From positions 1 to 27,539 of the forward strand of contig JAMOBE010000046.1 in assembly GCA_039908285.1 (NCBI GenBank): a DNA stretch of 27,539 nt, written 5' to 3'. Numbering within the stretch: position 1 is the first letter of the stretch; each line of letters begins with the position of its first letter. The translations under genes were made by a program, and so were the position numbers. This stretch comes from JAMOBE01 sp039908285. GTDB taxonomy: Bacteria; Pseudomonadota; Alphaproteobacteria; Rhodospirillales; Rhodospirillaceae. The notes beneath the pieces were generated by a model. The model worked only from the letters and a program-made list of their open reading frames with translations. It was not told the DNA's origin and made no database searches. Below, piece by piece: positions 6,690-15,244 of this stretch.

Positions 6690-7109
6690 TCACTCCTCCG
6701 CCGGAGCCTCGCGCAGCCGCTTGATGGCGCCGCGGTGAGTTTTCGCCTCCAGGCGGCGGCGACGTGAGCCGGCCGTCGGCCTAGTGGGGTGGCGCGTCAC
6801 CGGCCGGACCGCGGCCAGCCGGACCAGCTCGATCACGCGCTCCAGGGCGTCCTGCCGGTTGCGGTCCTGGGTGCGGAAGCGTTGGGCGGTGATGACCAGG
6901 ATCCCCTCCCGCGACAGCCGCCGCCCGGCCAGCCGCTCCAGTCGCTCGCGCACATCCGCGGGTAGGGAGGGCGAGTTGCGCACGTCAAAGCGGACCTGCA
7001 CCGCCGTCGCCACCTTGTTGACGTTCTGACCGCCGGGACCGGAGGAGCGGATGAAGCACTCGACGATTTCGCTCTCGTCGATCGCGATACCGCCGGTGAT
7101 GCGGATCAT
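6690..7109 (-). CDS. arfB: Alternative ribosome-rescue factor / peptidyl-tRNA hydrolase ArfB
   Basis: A 139-residue protein of the class I release-factor superfamily that hydrolyses peptidyl-tRNA on stalled ribosomes. The catalytic loop SSGPGGQNVNKVATAVQ carries the GGQ motif at residues 26-28. The domain continues with VITAQRFRTQDRNRQDALER. The C-terminus is a basic tail (SRRRRLEAKTHRGAIKRLR) of the kind that enters the empty mRNA channel. It lacks the codon-recognition domains of RF1 and RF2. Length matches ArfB/YaeJ. The ATG lies 6 bp after the secA stop on the same strand, so it is probably the last gene of a secA-arfB transcript. It borders the low-GC island downstream. Confidence 0.94.
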   Translation of the reverse strand: MIRITGGIAIDESEIVECFIRSSGPGGQNVNKVATAVQVRFDVRNSPSLPADVRERLERLAGRRLSREGILVITAQRFRTQDRNRQDALERVIELVRLAAVRPVTRHPTRPTAGSRRRRLEAKTHRGAIKRLREAPAEE

Positions 7110-7115
7110 CGCCGG

Positions 7116-9791
7116 TCAGGCCGCCTGACCGTGGCAGTGCTTGTACTTGCGGCCCGACCCGCAGGGACAGGGATCGTTGCGCCGGGTCCTGGTCCAGTCC
7201 GCGGGATCCCCCGCGGCGATCCGATCGGACTCCTCTGCCCCCAGCGGCTCCGGCGCGTCGTGATGCTCCTCCAGCCAGGCGGGGGGATGGGGAGCATACT
7301 CGTCGGGATCGACCTGCGACCGCATTTCGACCCGCGACAGCACCTCGACGGTTCTCTCGCGGACCTGGCGCAGCAGCCGCTCGAACAGGGCGAAGGCCTC
7401 CTGCTTGTACTCGTTCAGCGGATCGCGCTGGCCATAGGCGCGCAGGCCGATGCCGTGGCGCAGATGGTCGAGCACCAGCAGGTGCTCCTTCCAGGACTGA
7501 TCCAGGGTTTGCAGGAGAATGTTGCGCTCCAGCATGCGCATGATGTCGGGGCCGAAGTTGACGGCCCTCTCCGCCATGTAGCGGTCCGAGGCATCCAGGA
7601 TGCGGCGCTTTATCTCCTGGTCGGCGATGCCGTCCTCGTGGAACCACTCGAGAATCGGCAGATCGAGGGACAGGACGCGCTGGCACTCCGCGTGCAGCAC
7701 CTCGGCGTTCCACTGCTCGGGCATGGCGCGCTCGGGGATGGTGTTGGCCACCATGACGTCCACCACCTCGTGGCGCATGTCGGACACCGCCAGCTGCACG
7801 TCGTCGGCGGCCATGATCTCGCGGCGCTGTTCGTAGATCACCTTGCGCTGGTCGTTCATGACGTCGTCGTATTTCAGCAGATTCTTGCGGATGTCGAAGT
7901 TGCGGGCCTCGACCTTCTGCTGAGCCTTCTCGAGCGCCTTGTTGATCCACGGGTGGATGATGGCCTCGCCCTCGCGCAGGCCGAGGGTCTGCAGCATGCG
8001 GTCCATGCGTTCCGACCCGAAGATGCGCATCAGGTCGTCCTCGAGGGACAGGTAGAACTTGGAGGCCCCCGGGTCACCCTGACGGCCGGTACGGCCGCGG
8101 AGCTGGTTGTCGATGCGCCGGCTTTCGTGGCGCTCGGTGCCGATGACGAACAGGCCGCCGGCCTCCAGGGCCACCTTCTTCAGTTCGACGATCTCCTTGC
8201 GCACCTCGGCCTCGCGGCGCGCCCGGGCCTCGTCGTCGACAAAGCCGGCCAGTTCCTGGCGCAGGCGCATCTCCACGTTGCCGCCAAGCTGGATGTCGGT
8301 GCCGCGGCCGGCCATGTTGGTGGCGATGGTCACCGCTCCCGGCACGCCGGCCAGGGCGACGATGTAGGCCTCCTGCTCGTGATAGCGGGCGTTCAGCACC
8401 TTGTGCGGGATGCCCTTCTTCTTCAGCAGGTCCGACAGCAGTTCGGATTTTTCGATCGAGGTGGTGCCCACCAGCACCGGCTGGCGGCGGGAGTTGCACT
8501 CGGCGACGAGGGTGATGATCGCCTCGTACTTTTCGCGGGCCGTGCGATAGACCTCGTCATCGTCGTCGATGCGGATGCAGGGCACGTTGGTCGGCATCTC
8601 GACCACGTCGAGGCCGTAGATCTCGCCGAACTCGGCCGCTTCGGTCATGGCCGTGCCGGTCATGCCGCCGAGCTTCGGATACTGGCGGAACAGGTTCTGG
8701 TAGGTGATGGAGGCGAGGGTCTGGTTCTCGGCCATGATCGGCACCCGCTCCCTGGCCTCCAGGGCCTGGTGCAGCCCGTCGCCGTAGCGGCGCCCCTCCA
8801 TCATGCGGCCGGTGAACTCGTCGATGATGATGACCCGGTCGTCCTTGACGATATAGTCAACGTTGCACTGGAACAACTTGTGGGCGCGCAGGGCCTGGGT
8901 CACGTGGTGGACCAGCACCACGTTGCCGACGTCATAGAGAGTTCCCGATTTCATCAATCCCGCATCGCCGAGGAGTTGCTCGATGTATTCGGCGCCTTCC
9001 TCGGTCAGGGTGACGGCGCGGCTTTTCTCGTCCTTGTCGTAGTGTTCCGGCCCGAGGCGGGACATCAGCCGGTCCACTTGGACGTACAGTTCCGACGACT
9101 CGTCCGATGGCCCGGAAATGATGAGCGGCGTCCGCGCCTCGTCCACCAGGATCGAGTCAACCTCATCGACGATGCCGAAGTTGAACGGCCGCTGCACCAT
9201 GTCCTCGATGCGGAACTTCATGTTGTCCCGCAGGTAGTCGAAGCCGAGTTCGTTGTTGGTGGCGTAGGTGACGTCGCTGCCATAGGCCTGCCGGCGCTCG
9301 TCATCGTCCATGGCGTGGAGGATGACCCCAACCGTAAGGCCGAGGAACCTGTAGATCTGCCCCATCCACTCGGCGTCACGGCTGGCCAGATAGTCGTTGA
9401 CCGTCACCACGTGCACGCCGCGGCCGGTCAGGGCGTTGAGATAGACCGGCAGCGTCGCCACCAGGGTCTTGCCCTCGCCGGTGCGCATCTCGGCGATCTT
9501 GCCCTGATGCAGCACGATGCCGCCCATCAACTGCACATCGAAATGCCGCTGCCCCAGCGTGCGCCGCGAGGCCTCCCGCACGGTGGCGAAGGCCTCCACC
9601 AGCAGGTCGTCCAGGGTCTCCCCCTCGGCCAGGCGCGCCCGGAACACGTCGGTGCGTGCCCTAAGCTCGTCGTCCGACAGGGCCTGAAGCTCCGGCTCCA
9701 GCGCGGTGATGGCGGCCACGGGCTTGTGGAGGCTCTTGACGAAGCGGTCGTTGGCGGTTCCGAAGAGTCGCCGGGCTATGGCGCCAAACAT
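7116..9791 (-). CDS. secA: Preprotein translocase ATPase SecA
   Basis: An 891-residue motor that drives unfolded preproteins through SecYEG. Visible features are the N-terminus MFGAIARRLFGTANDR, Walker A in MRTGEGKTLVATLPVYLNAL (GEGKT at 105-109), the DEAD-like DEVDSILVDEARTPLIISG, the GMTGTAMTEAAEFGEIYGL block, and NMAGRGTDIQLGGNVE with RRIDNQLRGRTGRQGDPG in the second motor domain. The C-terminal zinc-binding SEC-C motif is CPCGSGRKYKHCHG (Cys875, Cys877, Cys886, His887), the SecB/ribosome contact. Length is normal. MFGAI is chosen as the start; 28 upstream codons in frame are non-conserved and overlap the promoter. A TTGACA-N17-TATCTC promoter precedes it and arfB follows 6 bp downstream. 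Confidence 0.98.
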   Translation of the reverse strand: MFGAIARRLFGTANDRFVKSLHKPVAAITALEPELQALSDDELRARTDVFRARLAEGETLDDLLVEAFATVREASRRTLGQRHFDVQLMGGIVLHQGKIAEMRTGEGKTLVATLPVYLNALTGRGVHVVTVNDYLASRDAEWMGQIYRFLGLTVGVILHAMDDDERRQAYGSDVTYATNNELGFDYLRDNMKFRIEDMVQRPFNFGIVDEVDSILVDEARTPLIISGPSDESSELYVQVDRLMSRLGPEHYDKDEKSRAVTLTEEGAEYIEQLLGDAGLMKSGTLYDVGNVVLVHHVTQALRAHKLFQCNVDYIVKDDRVIIIDEFTGRMMEGRRYGDGLHQALEARERVPIMAENQTLASITYQNLFRQYPKLGGMTGTAMTEAAEFGEIYGLDVVEMPTNVPCIRIDDDDEVYRTAREKYEAIITLVAECNSRRQPVLVGTTSIEKSELLSDLLKKKGIPHKVLNARYHEQEAYIVALAGVPGAVTIATNMAGRGTDIQLGGNVEMRLRQELAGFVDDEARARREAEVRKEIVELKKVALEAGGLFVIGTERHESRRIDNQLRGRTGRQGDPGASKFYLSLEDDLMRIFGSERMDRMLQTLGLREGEAIIHPWINKALEKAQQKVEARNFDIRKNLLKYDDVMNDQRKVIYEQRREIMAADDVQLAVSDMRHEVVDVMVANTIPERAMPEQWNAEVLHAECQRVLSLDLPILEWFHEDGIADQEIKRRILDASDRYMAERAVNFGPDIMRMLERNILLQTLDQSWKEHLLVLDHLRHGIGLRAYGQRDPLNEYKQEAFALFERLLRQVRERTVEVLSRVEMRSQVDPDEYAPHPPAWLEEHHDAPEPLGAEESDRIAAGDPADWTRTRRNDPCPCGSGRKYKHCHGQAA

Positions 9792-9857
9792 GAGGAAACC
9801 CTCGAAGTCGCAAAAAAGAATGCACTGCCGGACACGGCATGCCGCCCAGCCTCGACA

Positions 9858-9886
9858 GAGATAGAGCCGTGCCACCCTCCTGTCAA
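9858..9886 (-). promoter_or_regulatory. Sigma-70-type promoter of secA
   Basis: Minus strand: TTGACA (9886-9881), 17-bp spacer, TATCTC (9863-9858). It overlaps the stop codon of rnr and gives a leader of about 60 nt before the secA ATG at 9791. In the leader, a short stem (TGCCG-TGTC-CGGCA) is followed about 7 nt later by six T residues, which could attenuate or end upstream transcription; that part is weak. Confidence 0.7.
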
Positions 9887-12177
9887 CGCCGCAACCGCCG
9901 AGTCCGGGACAATCGGGTGAAAGAAGGCGTATCCGTTTCCCGCAAGCATAAAGCCCTGCCCCTCGATGGGGGGGGACGCTTATGAACCTTTGGACGGCGG
10001 CCCTTCACGCCCTCGATGGCGAAGACCAGGCTGCCGGTGATGGGATCGGCCTCCATCAGCACCACCGTCACCGCGTCCCCCAGCCGATAGGTCCGGGAAC
10101 TGCGCTGGCCCACCAGGGTGTGGCGGGTGGCGTCGTGGACGAAATAGTCGTCGCCGAGCGAGCCCACCGGGACGATGCCGTCGGCCCCGGTCTCGTGCAG
10201 GGTGACGAACAGCCCGAAGCGGGTCACGCCGTTGATCCGTCCGGCGAAGGTGGCGCCGACGTTGGCGGCGAGATAGGCGGCGGCATAGCGGTTGACCGAG
10301 TCCCGCTCGGCGGCGGCGGCGCGGCGCTCGGTGGAGGAGATGTGGGAGCCGACGTCGGCGAACTCGGCGGCGGCGTCGGGCGGCAGCCCCCCCTCCCCCA
10401 GCCGCAGCCCGGACACCAGCGCCCGGTGCACCATGAGGTCGGCATAGCGGCGGATCGGTGATGTGAAATGGGCATAGCGCCGCAGCCCAAGGCCAAAGTG
10501 GCCGATGTTGGCCGGTGCGTACTCGGCCTGGGCCTGGGAGCGCAGCACCACCTCGTTGACCACGTGGGCGTTGGGGGTGCCGGCGGCCTTGGCCAGGATC
10601 TGGTTGAAGTGCCGCCCCTCCAGCACCTGGCCCTTCGACAGCTTGAGCCCGACCGAGGCCAGGAACTCCCGCAGGGCGTCCAGCTTGTCGAGGGAGGGCT
10701 CGTCGTGGATGCGGTACATGCAGGGCTGGCCCCGCGACTCCAGTTCTTCCGCCGCGGCGACGTTGGCGGCGATCATGAACTCCTCGATCAGGCGGTGGCT
10801 GTCGTAGCGCGCCCGGGGCTCCACCCGCGCCACGCTGCCATCGTCGGCCAGCACCACCCGGCGCTCCGGCAGGTCCAGCTCCAGGGTCCCCCGCCGCGCC
10901 CGCCACTGGCTCAAGGCCCGCCAGGCGCCATAGAGGGGATGGATCACTTTCTCCACCAGGGCCGGGGCCACCAGGGCCGGGACCAGGTCCCCGCCGATGC
11001 CGTCGTGGGCCGCCTGCACGGCGGAATAGGTCAGCCGCGCCGCCGAGCGCATCATCCCCCGCACGAACCGGTGCCCGAGCTTCTCTCCCGTGCGGTCGAT
11101 GCGCAGGCGCACGGCGAGACACGGCCGGTCCTCGTCGGGCTTCAGGGAGCACCAGCCGTTGGACAGGGCCTCGGGCAGCATCGGCACGACTCTGTCGGGA
11201 AAATACACCGAGTTGCCCCGTTCCCTGGCCGAGCGGTCCAGGGCGTCCCCCGGCCGCACGTACCAGGCCACGTCGGCGATGGCGACGATCACGGTCCAGC
11301 CGCCCTCGTTTGCCGGGTCGGTGTCGGCCTCGGCCCACACCGCGTCGTCGAAGTCCCGCGCGTCCTCGCCGTCGATGGTGACCAGGGGCAGGGGACGCAG
11401 GTCCTCGCGGTCGCCGAGCGGTGCCGCACCGGCGTCCGCCGCCTGGGCCAGGGCCGATGAGGGAAACTCGTTGGGGATGCCGTGGGTGTGGATGGCCACC
11501 AGGCTGATGGAGCGGGGCTCGTCCATGCCGCCGAGACGCTCCGCCACCCGCGCGGTGCGCATGCCGAAGTGGCGCCCCGGCAGCACCTCGGCCACCACCA
11601 GATCACCGGAGGCCGCAGTGCCCGCGTCAACCGGCAGGACCATGTAGTCGTCCCTCTCGCGGCGGTCGGTGGGACGGATGCGCCCGCCGTCGGGGGCGGT
11701 CTCGTACACCCCCACCACCCGGGTCTTGCCGGCGGCGATGCGGCGGATGGTGCGGCCCTCGTAGAAGCCCTCGGCCACCTGATGCAGCCGCGCCAGCACC
11801 CGATCGCCGACGCCGATGGCCGGCTGGCCGCGTCCCCGTCCCGGAGCCATGACGATGCGCGGCGGCTTGCCCTCCTCGCGCCAGACCAGCGGCCGGGCCA
11901 GCAGCTCGCCATCGGTGTCGGTGCCGGTGATCTCCACCACCGCCACCGACGGCAGCAGGCCGGGATGGCCATAGGTGCGTTTGTGGCCGACCCGCTGGAT
12001 GTCGCCTTCGCTCTCCAGCTCCCGCAGCATGCGCTTCAGCGTGACACGATCCTCGCCGGAGACCTGGAAGGCCCGGGCGATGTCGCGCTTGTGCAGCGGT
12101 CCCGGGGTGTCGCGGATGTACTCCCGGAGCTGGTCCCTGGTCGGCAGGGGGGGCGGACGCCTGGTTCCCTTGGCCAC
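9883..12177 (-). CDS. rnr: Ribonuclease R
   Basis: A 3'-to-5' exoribonuclease of the RNB family, 764 residues from the chosen GTG. In order: a winged-helix N-terminus (HKRDIARAFQVSGEDRVTLK), cold-shock-type OB regions, then the RNB catalytic domain with TIDGEDARDFDDAVWAE and IADVAWYVRPGDALDRSARE, both rich in metal-binding aspartates. Further on come SPIRRYADLMVHRAL and a C-terminal S1 domain (FAGRINGVTRFGLFVTLHET). The start is GTG 12177 (VAKGTRRPP) with GGGGGTGT about 9 nt upstream; the ATG at 12255 lies in a repeat and is rejected. The last 30 or so residues are encoded partly by another repeat (9930-9975) and look unlike an RNase R tail. It follows topA and is upstream of secA, all on the minus strand. 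Confidence 0.95.
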   Translation of the reverse strand: MAKGTRRPPPLPTRDQLREYIRDTPGPLHKRDIARAFQVSGEDRVTLKRMLRELESEGDIQRVGHKRTYGHPGLLPSVAVVEITGTDTDGELLARPLVWREEGKPPRIVMAPGRGRGQPAIGVGDRVLARLHQVAEGFYEGRTIRRIAAGKTRVVGVYETAPDGGRIRPTDRRERDDYMVLPVDAGTAASGDLVVAEVLPGRHFGMRTARVAERLGGMDEPRSISLVAIHTHGIPNEFPSSALAQAADAGAAPLGDREDLRPLPLVTIDGEDARDFDDAVWAEADTDPANEGGWTVIVAIADVAWYVRPGDALDRSARERGNSVYFPDRVVPMLPEALSNGWCSLKPDEDRPCLAVRLRIDRTGEKLGHRFVRGMMRSAARLTYSAVQAAHDGIGGDLVPALVAPALVEKVIHPLYGAWRALSQWRARRGTLELDLPERRVVLADDGSVARVEPRARYDSHRLIEEFMIAANVAAAEELESRGQPCMYRIHDEPSLDKLDALREFLASVGLKLSKGQVLEGRHFNQILAKAAGTPNAHVVNEVVLRSQAQAEYAPANIGHFGLGLRRYAHFTSPIRRYADLMVHRALVSGLRLGEGGLPPDAAAEFADVGSHISSTERRAAAAERDSVNRYAAAYLAANVGATFAGRINGVTRFGLFVTLHETGADGIVPVGSLGDDYFVHDATRHTLVGQRSSRTYRLGDAVTVVLMEADPITGSLVFAIEGVKGRRPKVHKRPPPSRGRALCLRETDTPSFTRLSRTRRLRR
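9930..9975. repeat. Repeat fragment within the 3' end of rnr
   Basis: The string TATCCGTTTCCCGCAA, then a short spacer, AAAGCCCTGCCCCTCGATGG and a G-run closely match 27189-27228 (TATCCGTTTCCCGCAA, then AAAGCCCTCCCCCTCGATGG). Here only one arm of that palindromic element is present. It supplies roughly residues 734-750 of the RNase R reading frame, replacing or extending the native terminus. Confidence 0.75.
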
Positions 12178-12195
12178 GGTCAGGACACCCCCTTT

Positions 12196-12318
12196 CCCCC
12201 TCTCCCCCTCGAGGGGGAGAGGGCCGGGGTGAGGGGGTGGGGCAGCCGGTACCATCTCGGGAGCTTCACTCCCCCCTCACCCAACCCTCTCCCCCCTGAA
12301 GGGGGGGGAGAGGGCTTT
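12196..12318. repeat. Palindromic intergenic repeat, copy 2 (topA/rnr gap)
   Basis: Same unit and orientation as copies 1 and 3, sharing the CTCTCCCCCTCGAGGGGGAG hairpin, GGTGAGGGGGTGGGGCAG, a central CCATCTCGGGAGCTTC, then CCCCTCACCCAACCCTCT and the closing GAGAGGGCTTTA. It fills most of the gap between the topA stop (12353) and the rnr GTG (12177), so it lies in the transcript leader of rnr. Its translation gives the proline-rich peptide (PPPHPGPLPLEGERG) that wrongly extends rnr if the upstream ATG is used. Confidence 0.85.
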
Positions 12319-12352
12319 ATATTGGTGCGACGGGAATCAATGGTCACCATTT

Positions 12353-15058
12353 TCAACCGGCTGCCTTGGATTTGGCTCTAGACCTGGGCGCGGCCTTGGC
12401 CTTGGGTGCGGCCTTGGCCTTGGGCGGGGCCTTGGCCTTCTTCGCCGTCGGCTTGCCGCCCTTGGCGGCCTTGGCGGCGAGAACCTCCACCGCTTCCTCC
12501 AGAGTCACCGTCTCGGCGACCTTGTCCTTCGGCAGGGTGGCGCGCAGCTCGCCATGCTGCACGTAGGGACCGAAGCGGCCGGCGCGCGCCGTCACCGGCT
12601 TGCCGTCGGCGGGGTGCGCGCCGAGAACGCGGGCCGGCGTGCGGGCCTTGCCGCCGTCCGCCAGCAGGTCCACCGCGCGGTTGAGCCCGATGGCCAGCAC
12701 GTCGTCGCCGGGGGGGATCGACTTGTACAGATCCCCATGCTTGAGATAGGGGCCGAAGCGGCCGATGCCGACGGCGATGGGCTGGGCGGACTCCGGGTGA
12801 ATGCCGATCTCGCGCGGCAGGGCCAGGAGTTTCAAGGCCGTGTCCAGGGTCACGTCCACGGGCTCCAGTCCCTTGAACAGGGAGACCCGCTTGGGCTTGG
12901 CCGGCTTCTCGGCCTTGACCTTCTTCGCGGCCTTTTTCTTGCCCTTGGCCGGGGCTTCCACCTCCTCGGGAGGCGGGGGCGGAGGCGGAGGGGGCGGAGC
13001 GACCGCGGCCGCCGGCGCGTCGAGCTGGACGTAGTGGCCGTAGGGACCCTTGCGCAGGGAGATCGCCCCGCCGGTCACCGGATCGGTTCCAAGCTCGCGG
13101 ACGCCGCCGCCGGCGTCTCCCGCCCCGCCGGCTTCACCCCCCACCGCCAGCGGGCGGGTGTAGCGGCACTCGGGGTAGGCGGAGCAGCCGATGAACGCCC
13201 CGAACTTGCCAAGACGCAGGCCGAGCCGGCCACCGCCGCAGCTTGGGCAGGCTCGCGGGTCGGTGCCGGGCTCGGCGGTGGGAAAGAAATGCGCTCCCAG
13301 ATCCCGGTCGAGGGCGTCCAGCACCTCCGACACCCGCAGTTCCTTGGTACCGTCCACCGCTTCGTGGAACTCGCGCCAGAACTCGCGCAGTACGGCCTTC
13401 CAGTCCACCCGCCCGCCCGAGATGTCGTCGAGCTGGTTCTCCAGGTCGGCGGTGAAGGAATACTGGACGTAGCGGCTGAAGAAGCTTTCGAGGAACGCCG
13501 TCACCAGCCGGCCGCGGTCCTCGGGGATGAAGCGCCGACTGTCCAGCCGCACGTACTCGCGATCCTGGAGAACCCCCAGAATGGTGGCGTAGGTGGAGGG
13601 GCGGCCGATGCCCAGTTCCTCGAGCTTCTTGACCAGACTGGCCTCCGAGTAGCGGGGCGGCGGCTGGGTGAAGTGCTGGTCGGCGCGCACGTCGCCACGG
13701 GCCAGGGCATCCCCCTCCATGACCTGGGGGAGCATGCGGTCGGTGTCCTCGCCCTCGGCGTCGTCGCGATCCTCGCGATAGAGCTTGAGGAAGCCATCGA
13801 ACACCACCACCGAGCCGGTGGCGCGCAGGGTGGCGTTACCATCGGCGGCAGAGACGTCCACCGCCACCTGATCCAGTTCGGCGCTCTCCATCTGGCTCGC
13901 CACGGTGCGTCTCCACACCAGTTCATAGAGCCTGAGCTGCTCGCGGTCGAGGAAGCGGGCCACGTCCTGGGGACGACGGCCGACATCGGTCGGGCGGATG
14001 GCCTCGTGGGCCTCCTGGGCGTTCTTGGCCTTGGTCTTGTAGACGCGCGGCGCCTTCGGCAGGTACGCCGCGCCGAACTGGTCGCCGATCAGCCCCCGCA
14101 CCGCGCTCACCGCCTCGGCGGCCATCTGCACGCCGTCGGTTCGCATGTAGGTGATGAGGCCCACCGTCTCGCCGTCAACCTCGACGCCCTCGTACAGGCG
14201 CTGGGCGATCTGCATGGTGCGCTTGGCCCCAAGGTGCAGCTTGCGCGAGGCCTCCTGCTGCAGGGTCGAGGTGGTGAAGGGGGGGGCGGGATGACGCTTG
14301 GTCTTCCTGCGCTCCACCGCGCCGACCGTGAACGCTCCCCCCTCGATGCGAGCCCGGGCGGCAAGCGCCGCCGCCTGATCGCCAAGGTCGAACTTGTCCA
14401 GCTTGCGGCCGTCGAGGTGAGTCAGCTGGGCGGTGAAGGCCTCTCCCTTCGGCGTCTGGAAGTCGGCGTCCACGGTCCAGTATTCCCGGGTCACGAAGCG
14501 CTCGATCTCGGCCTCGCGCTCGCAGATGAGGCGCAAGGCCACCGACTGCACCCGCCCGGCCGACCGGCTGCCCGGCAGCTTGCGCCACAGCACCGGCGAG
14601 AGGGTGAACCCCACCAGATAGTCGAGCGCCCGCCGCGCCAGATAGGCCTGGATCAGTTCGTGGTCGAGGTCGCGGGGATTGCGGATGGCGTAAAGAACGG
14701 CGTCCCTGGTGATCTCGTTGAAGGTCACCCGCTTGACGTCGACGCCGGTCAGGGCGTTGCGGCTTTCCAGTTCCTGGCGCACATGCCAGGAAATGGCCTC
14801 GCCCTCGCGATCGGGGTCGGTGGCGAGATAGAGCTTCTCGGCCCCCTTGAGGGCGTGCGCGATGTCCCGCAGGTGCTTCTCCGACCGGTCGTCCACCTCC
14901 CAGTCCATGGAGAAGTCCTCGTCCGGGCGGACGGAGCCATCCTTGGCCGGAAGATCGCGGATGTGGCCATAGCTGGCCACCACCTGATAGCCCGGGCCCA
15001 GGTACTTGCCGATGGTCTTGGCCTTGGCGGGCGACTCGACGACGACGACGAAACTCAT
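12353..15058 (-). CDS. topA: DNA topoisomerase I
   Basis: A 901-residue type IA topoisomerase that relaxes negative supercoils by cleaving one strand. The N-terminal Toprim domain begins VVVESPAKAKTIGKYLGPGY and carries ATDPDREGEAISWH. SAGRVQSVALRLICERE follows, and the active-site tyrosine is in GLITYMRTDGVQM (about Tyr304). HEAIRPTD and GIGRPSTYATI are also typical. A C-terminal zinc finger CPSC...CSAYPEC precedes three Topo_C repeats (GPYGHYVQLD, GRFGPYLKHGDLY, GRFGPYVQHGELR). Between the first two lie ten consecutive prolines and a Lys/Ala linker, and the protein ends in a Lys/Ala/Pro-rich tail resembling histone H1-like DNA-binding tails. It lies between dprA and rnr, with palindromic repeats in both gaps. 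Confidence 0.97.
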   Translation of the reverse strand: MSFVVVVESPAKAKTIGKYLGPGYQVVASYGHIRDLPAKDGSVRPDEDFSMDWEVDDRSEKHLRDIAHALKGAEKLYLATDPDREGEAISWHVRQELESRNALTGVDVKRVTFNEITRDAVLYAIRNPRDLDHELIQAYLARRALDYLVGFTLSPVLWRKLPGSRSAGRVQSVALRLICEREAEIERFVTREYWTVDADFQTPKGEAFTAQLTHLDGRKLDKFDLGDQAAALAARARIEGGAFTVGAVERRKTKRHPAPPFTTSTLQQEASRKLHLGAKRTMQIAQRLYEGVEVDGETVGLITYMRTDGVQMAAEAVSAVRGLIGDQFGAAYLPKAPRVYKTKAKNAQEAHEAIRPTDVGRRPQDVARFLDREQLRLYELVWRRTVASQMESAELDQVAVDVSAADGNATLRATGSVVVFDGFLKLYREDRDDAEGEDTDRMLPQVMEGDALARGDVRADQHFTQPPPRYSEASLVKKLEELGIGRPSTYATILGVLQDREYVRLDSRRFIPEDRGRLVTAFLESFFSRYVQYSFTADLENQLDDISGGRVDWKAVLREFWREFHEAVDGTKELRVSEVLDALDRDLGAHFFPTAEPGTDPRACPSCGGGRLGLRLGKFGAFIGCSAYPECRYTRPLAVGGEAGGAGDAGGGVRELGTDPVTGGAISLRKGPYGHYVQLDAPAAAVAPPPPPPPPPPEEVEAPAKGKKKAAKKVKAEKPAKPKRVSLFKGLEPVDVTLDTALKLLALPREIGIHPESAQPIAVGIGRFGPYLKHGDLYKSIPPGDDVLAIGLNRAVDLLADGGKARTPARVLGAHPADGKPVTARAGRFGPYVQHGELRATLPKDKVAETVTLEEAVEVLAAKAAKGGKPTAKKAKAPPKAKAAPKAKAAPRSRAKSKAAG

Positions 15059-15084
15059 GGGACCTGCTTCACCGGGCTTGTTGC

Positions 15085-15238
15085 GGGCACTTCTAAAAAC
15101 CTCCCCCTCTCTCCCTCGAGGGGGAGAGGGCCGGGGTGAGGGGGTGGGGCAGGCGGCACCATCTCGGGAGCTTCGCGTCCCCCCTCACCCAACCCTCTCC
15201 CCCCGGAAGAGGGGGGAGAGGGCTTTTTAGAAGTGCCC
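15085..15238. repeat. Palindromic intergenic repeat, copy 3 with 15-bp terminal inverted repeats
   Basis: The core matches copies 1 and 2. This copy is bounded by perfect inverted repeats GGGCACTTCTAAAAA (15085-15099) and TTTTTAGAAGTGCCC (15224-15238), so the full palindrome spans 154 bp. It occupies nearly the whole gap between the dprA stop (15245) and the topA start (15058). It would form a large cruciform or RNA stem with two side hairpins. Confidence 0.85.
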
Positions 15239-15244
15239 ATGCCA

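Noticed and set aside
4912..6690. Duplicated tRNA-Gln 3' end as an attachment site bounding the low-GC island
   Set aside because: No copy of the T-arm/acceptor sequence was found between 6594 and 6690 or nearby, and no integrase gene is present, so site-specific integration is not demonstrated.
7131..9920. Very long open frame on the plus strand opposite secA
   Set aside because: Antisense shadow of a high-GC gene; the translation is rich in His/Gln/Val/Gly without family motifs, while secA is unmistakable.
12178..12255. ATG at 12255 as the start of rnr, giving 26 extra residues
   Set aside because: These codons lie largely in palindromic repeat copy 2 and encode its typical proline-rich translation; GTG 12177 has a ribosome site and begins the conserved protein.
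12554..15139. Long open frame on the plus strand opposite topA
   Set aside because: Antisense shadow of topA; composition is typical of mirrored high-GC codons and no domain is seen.
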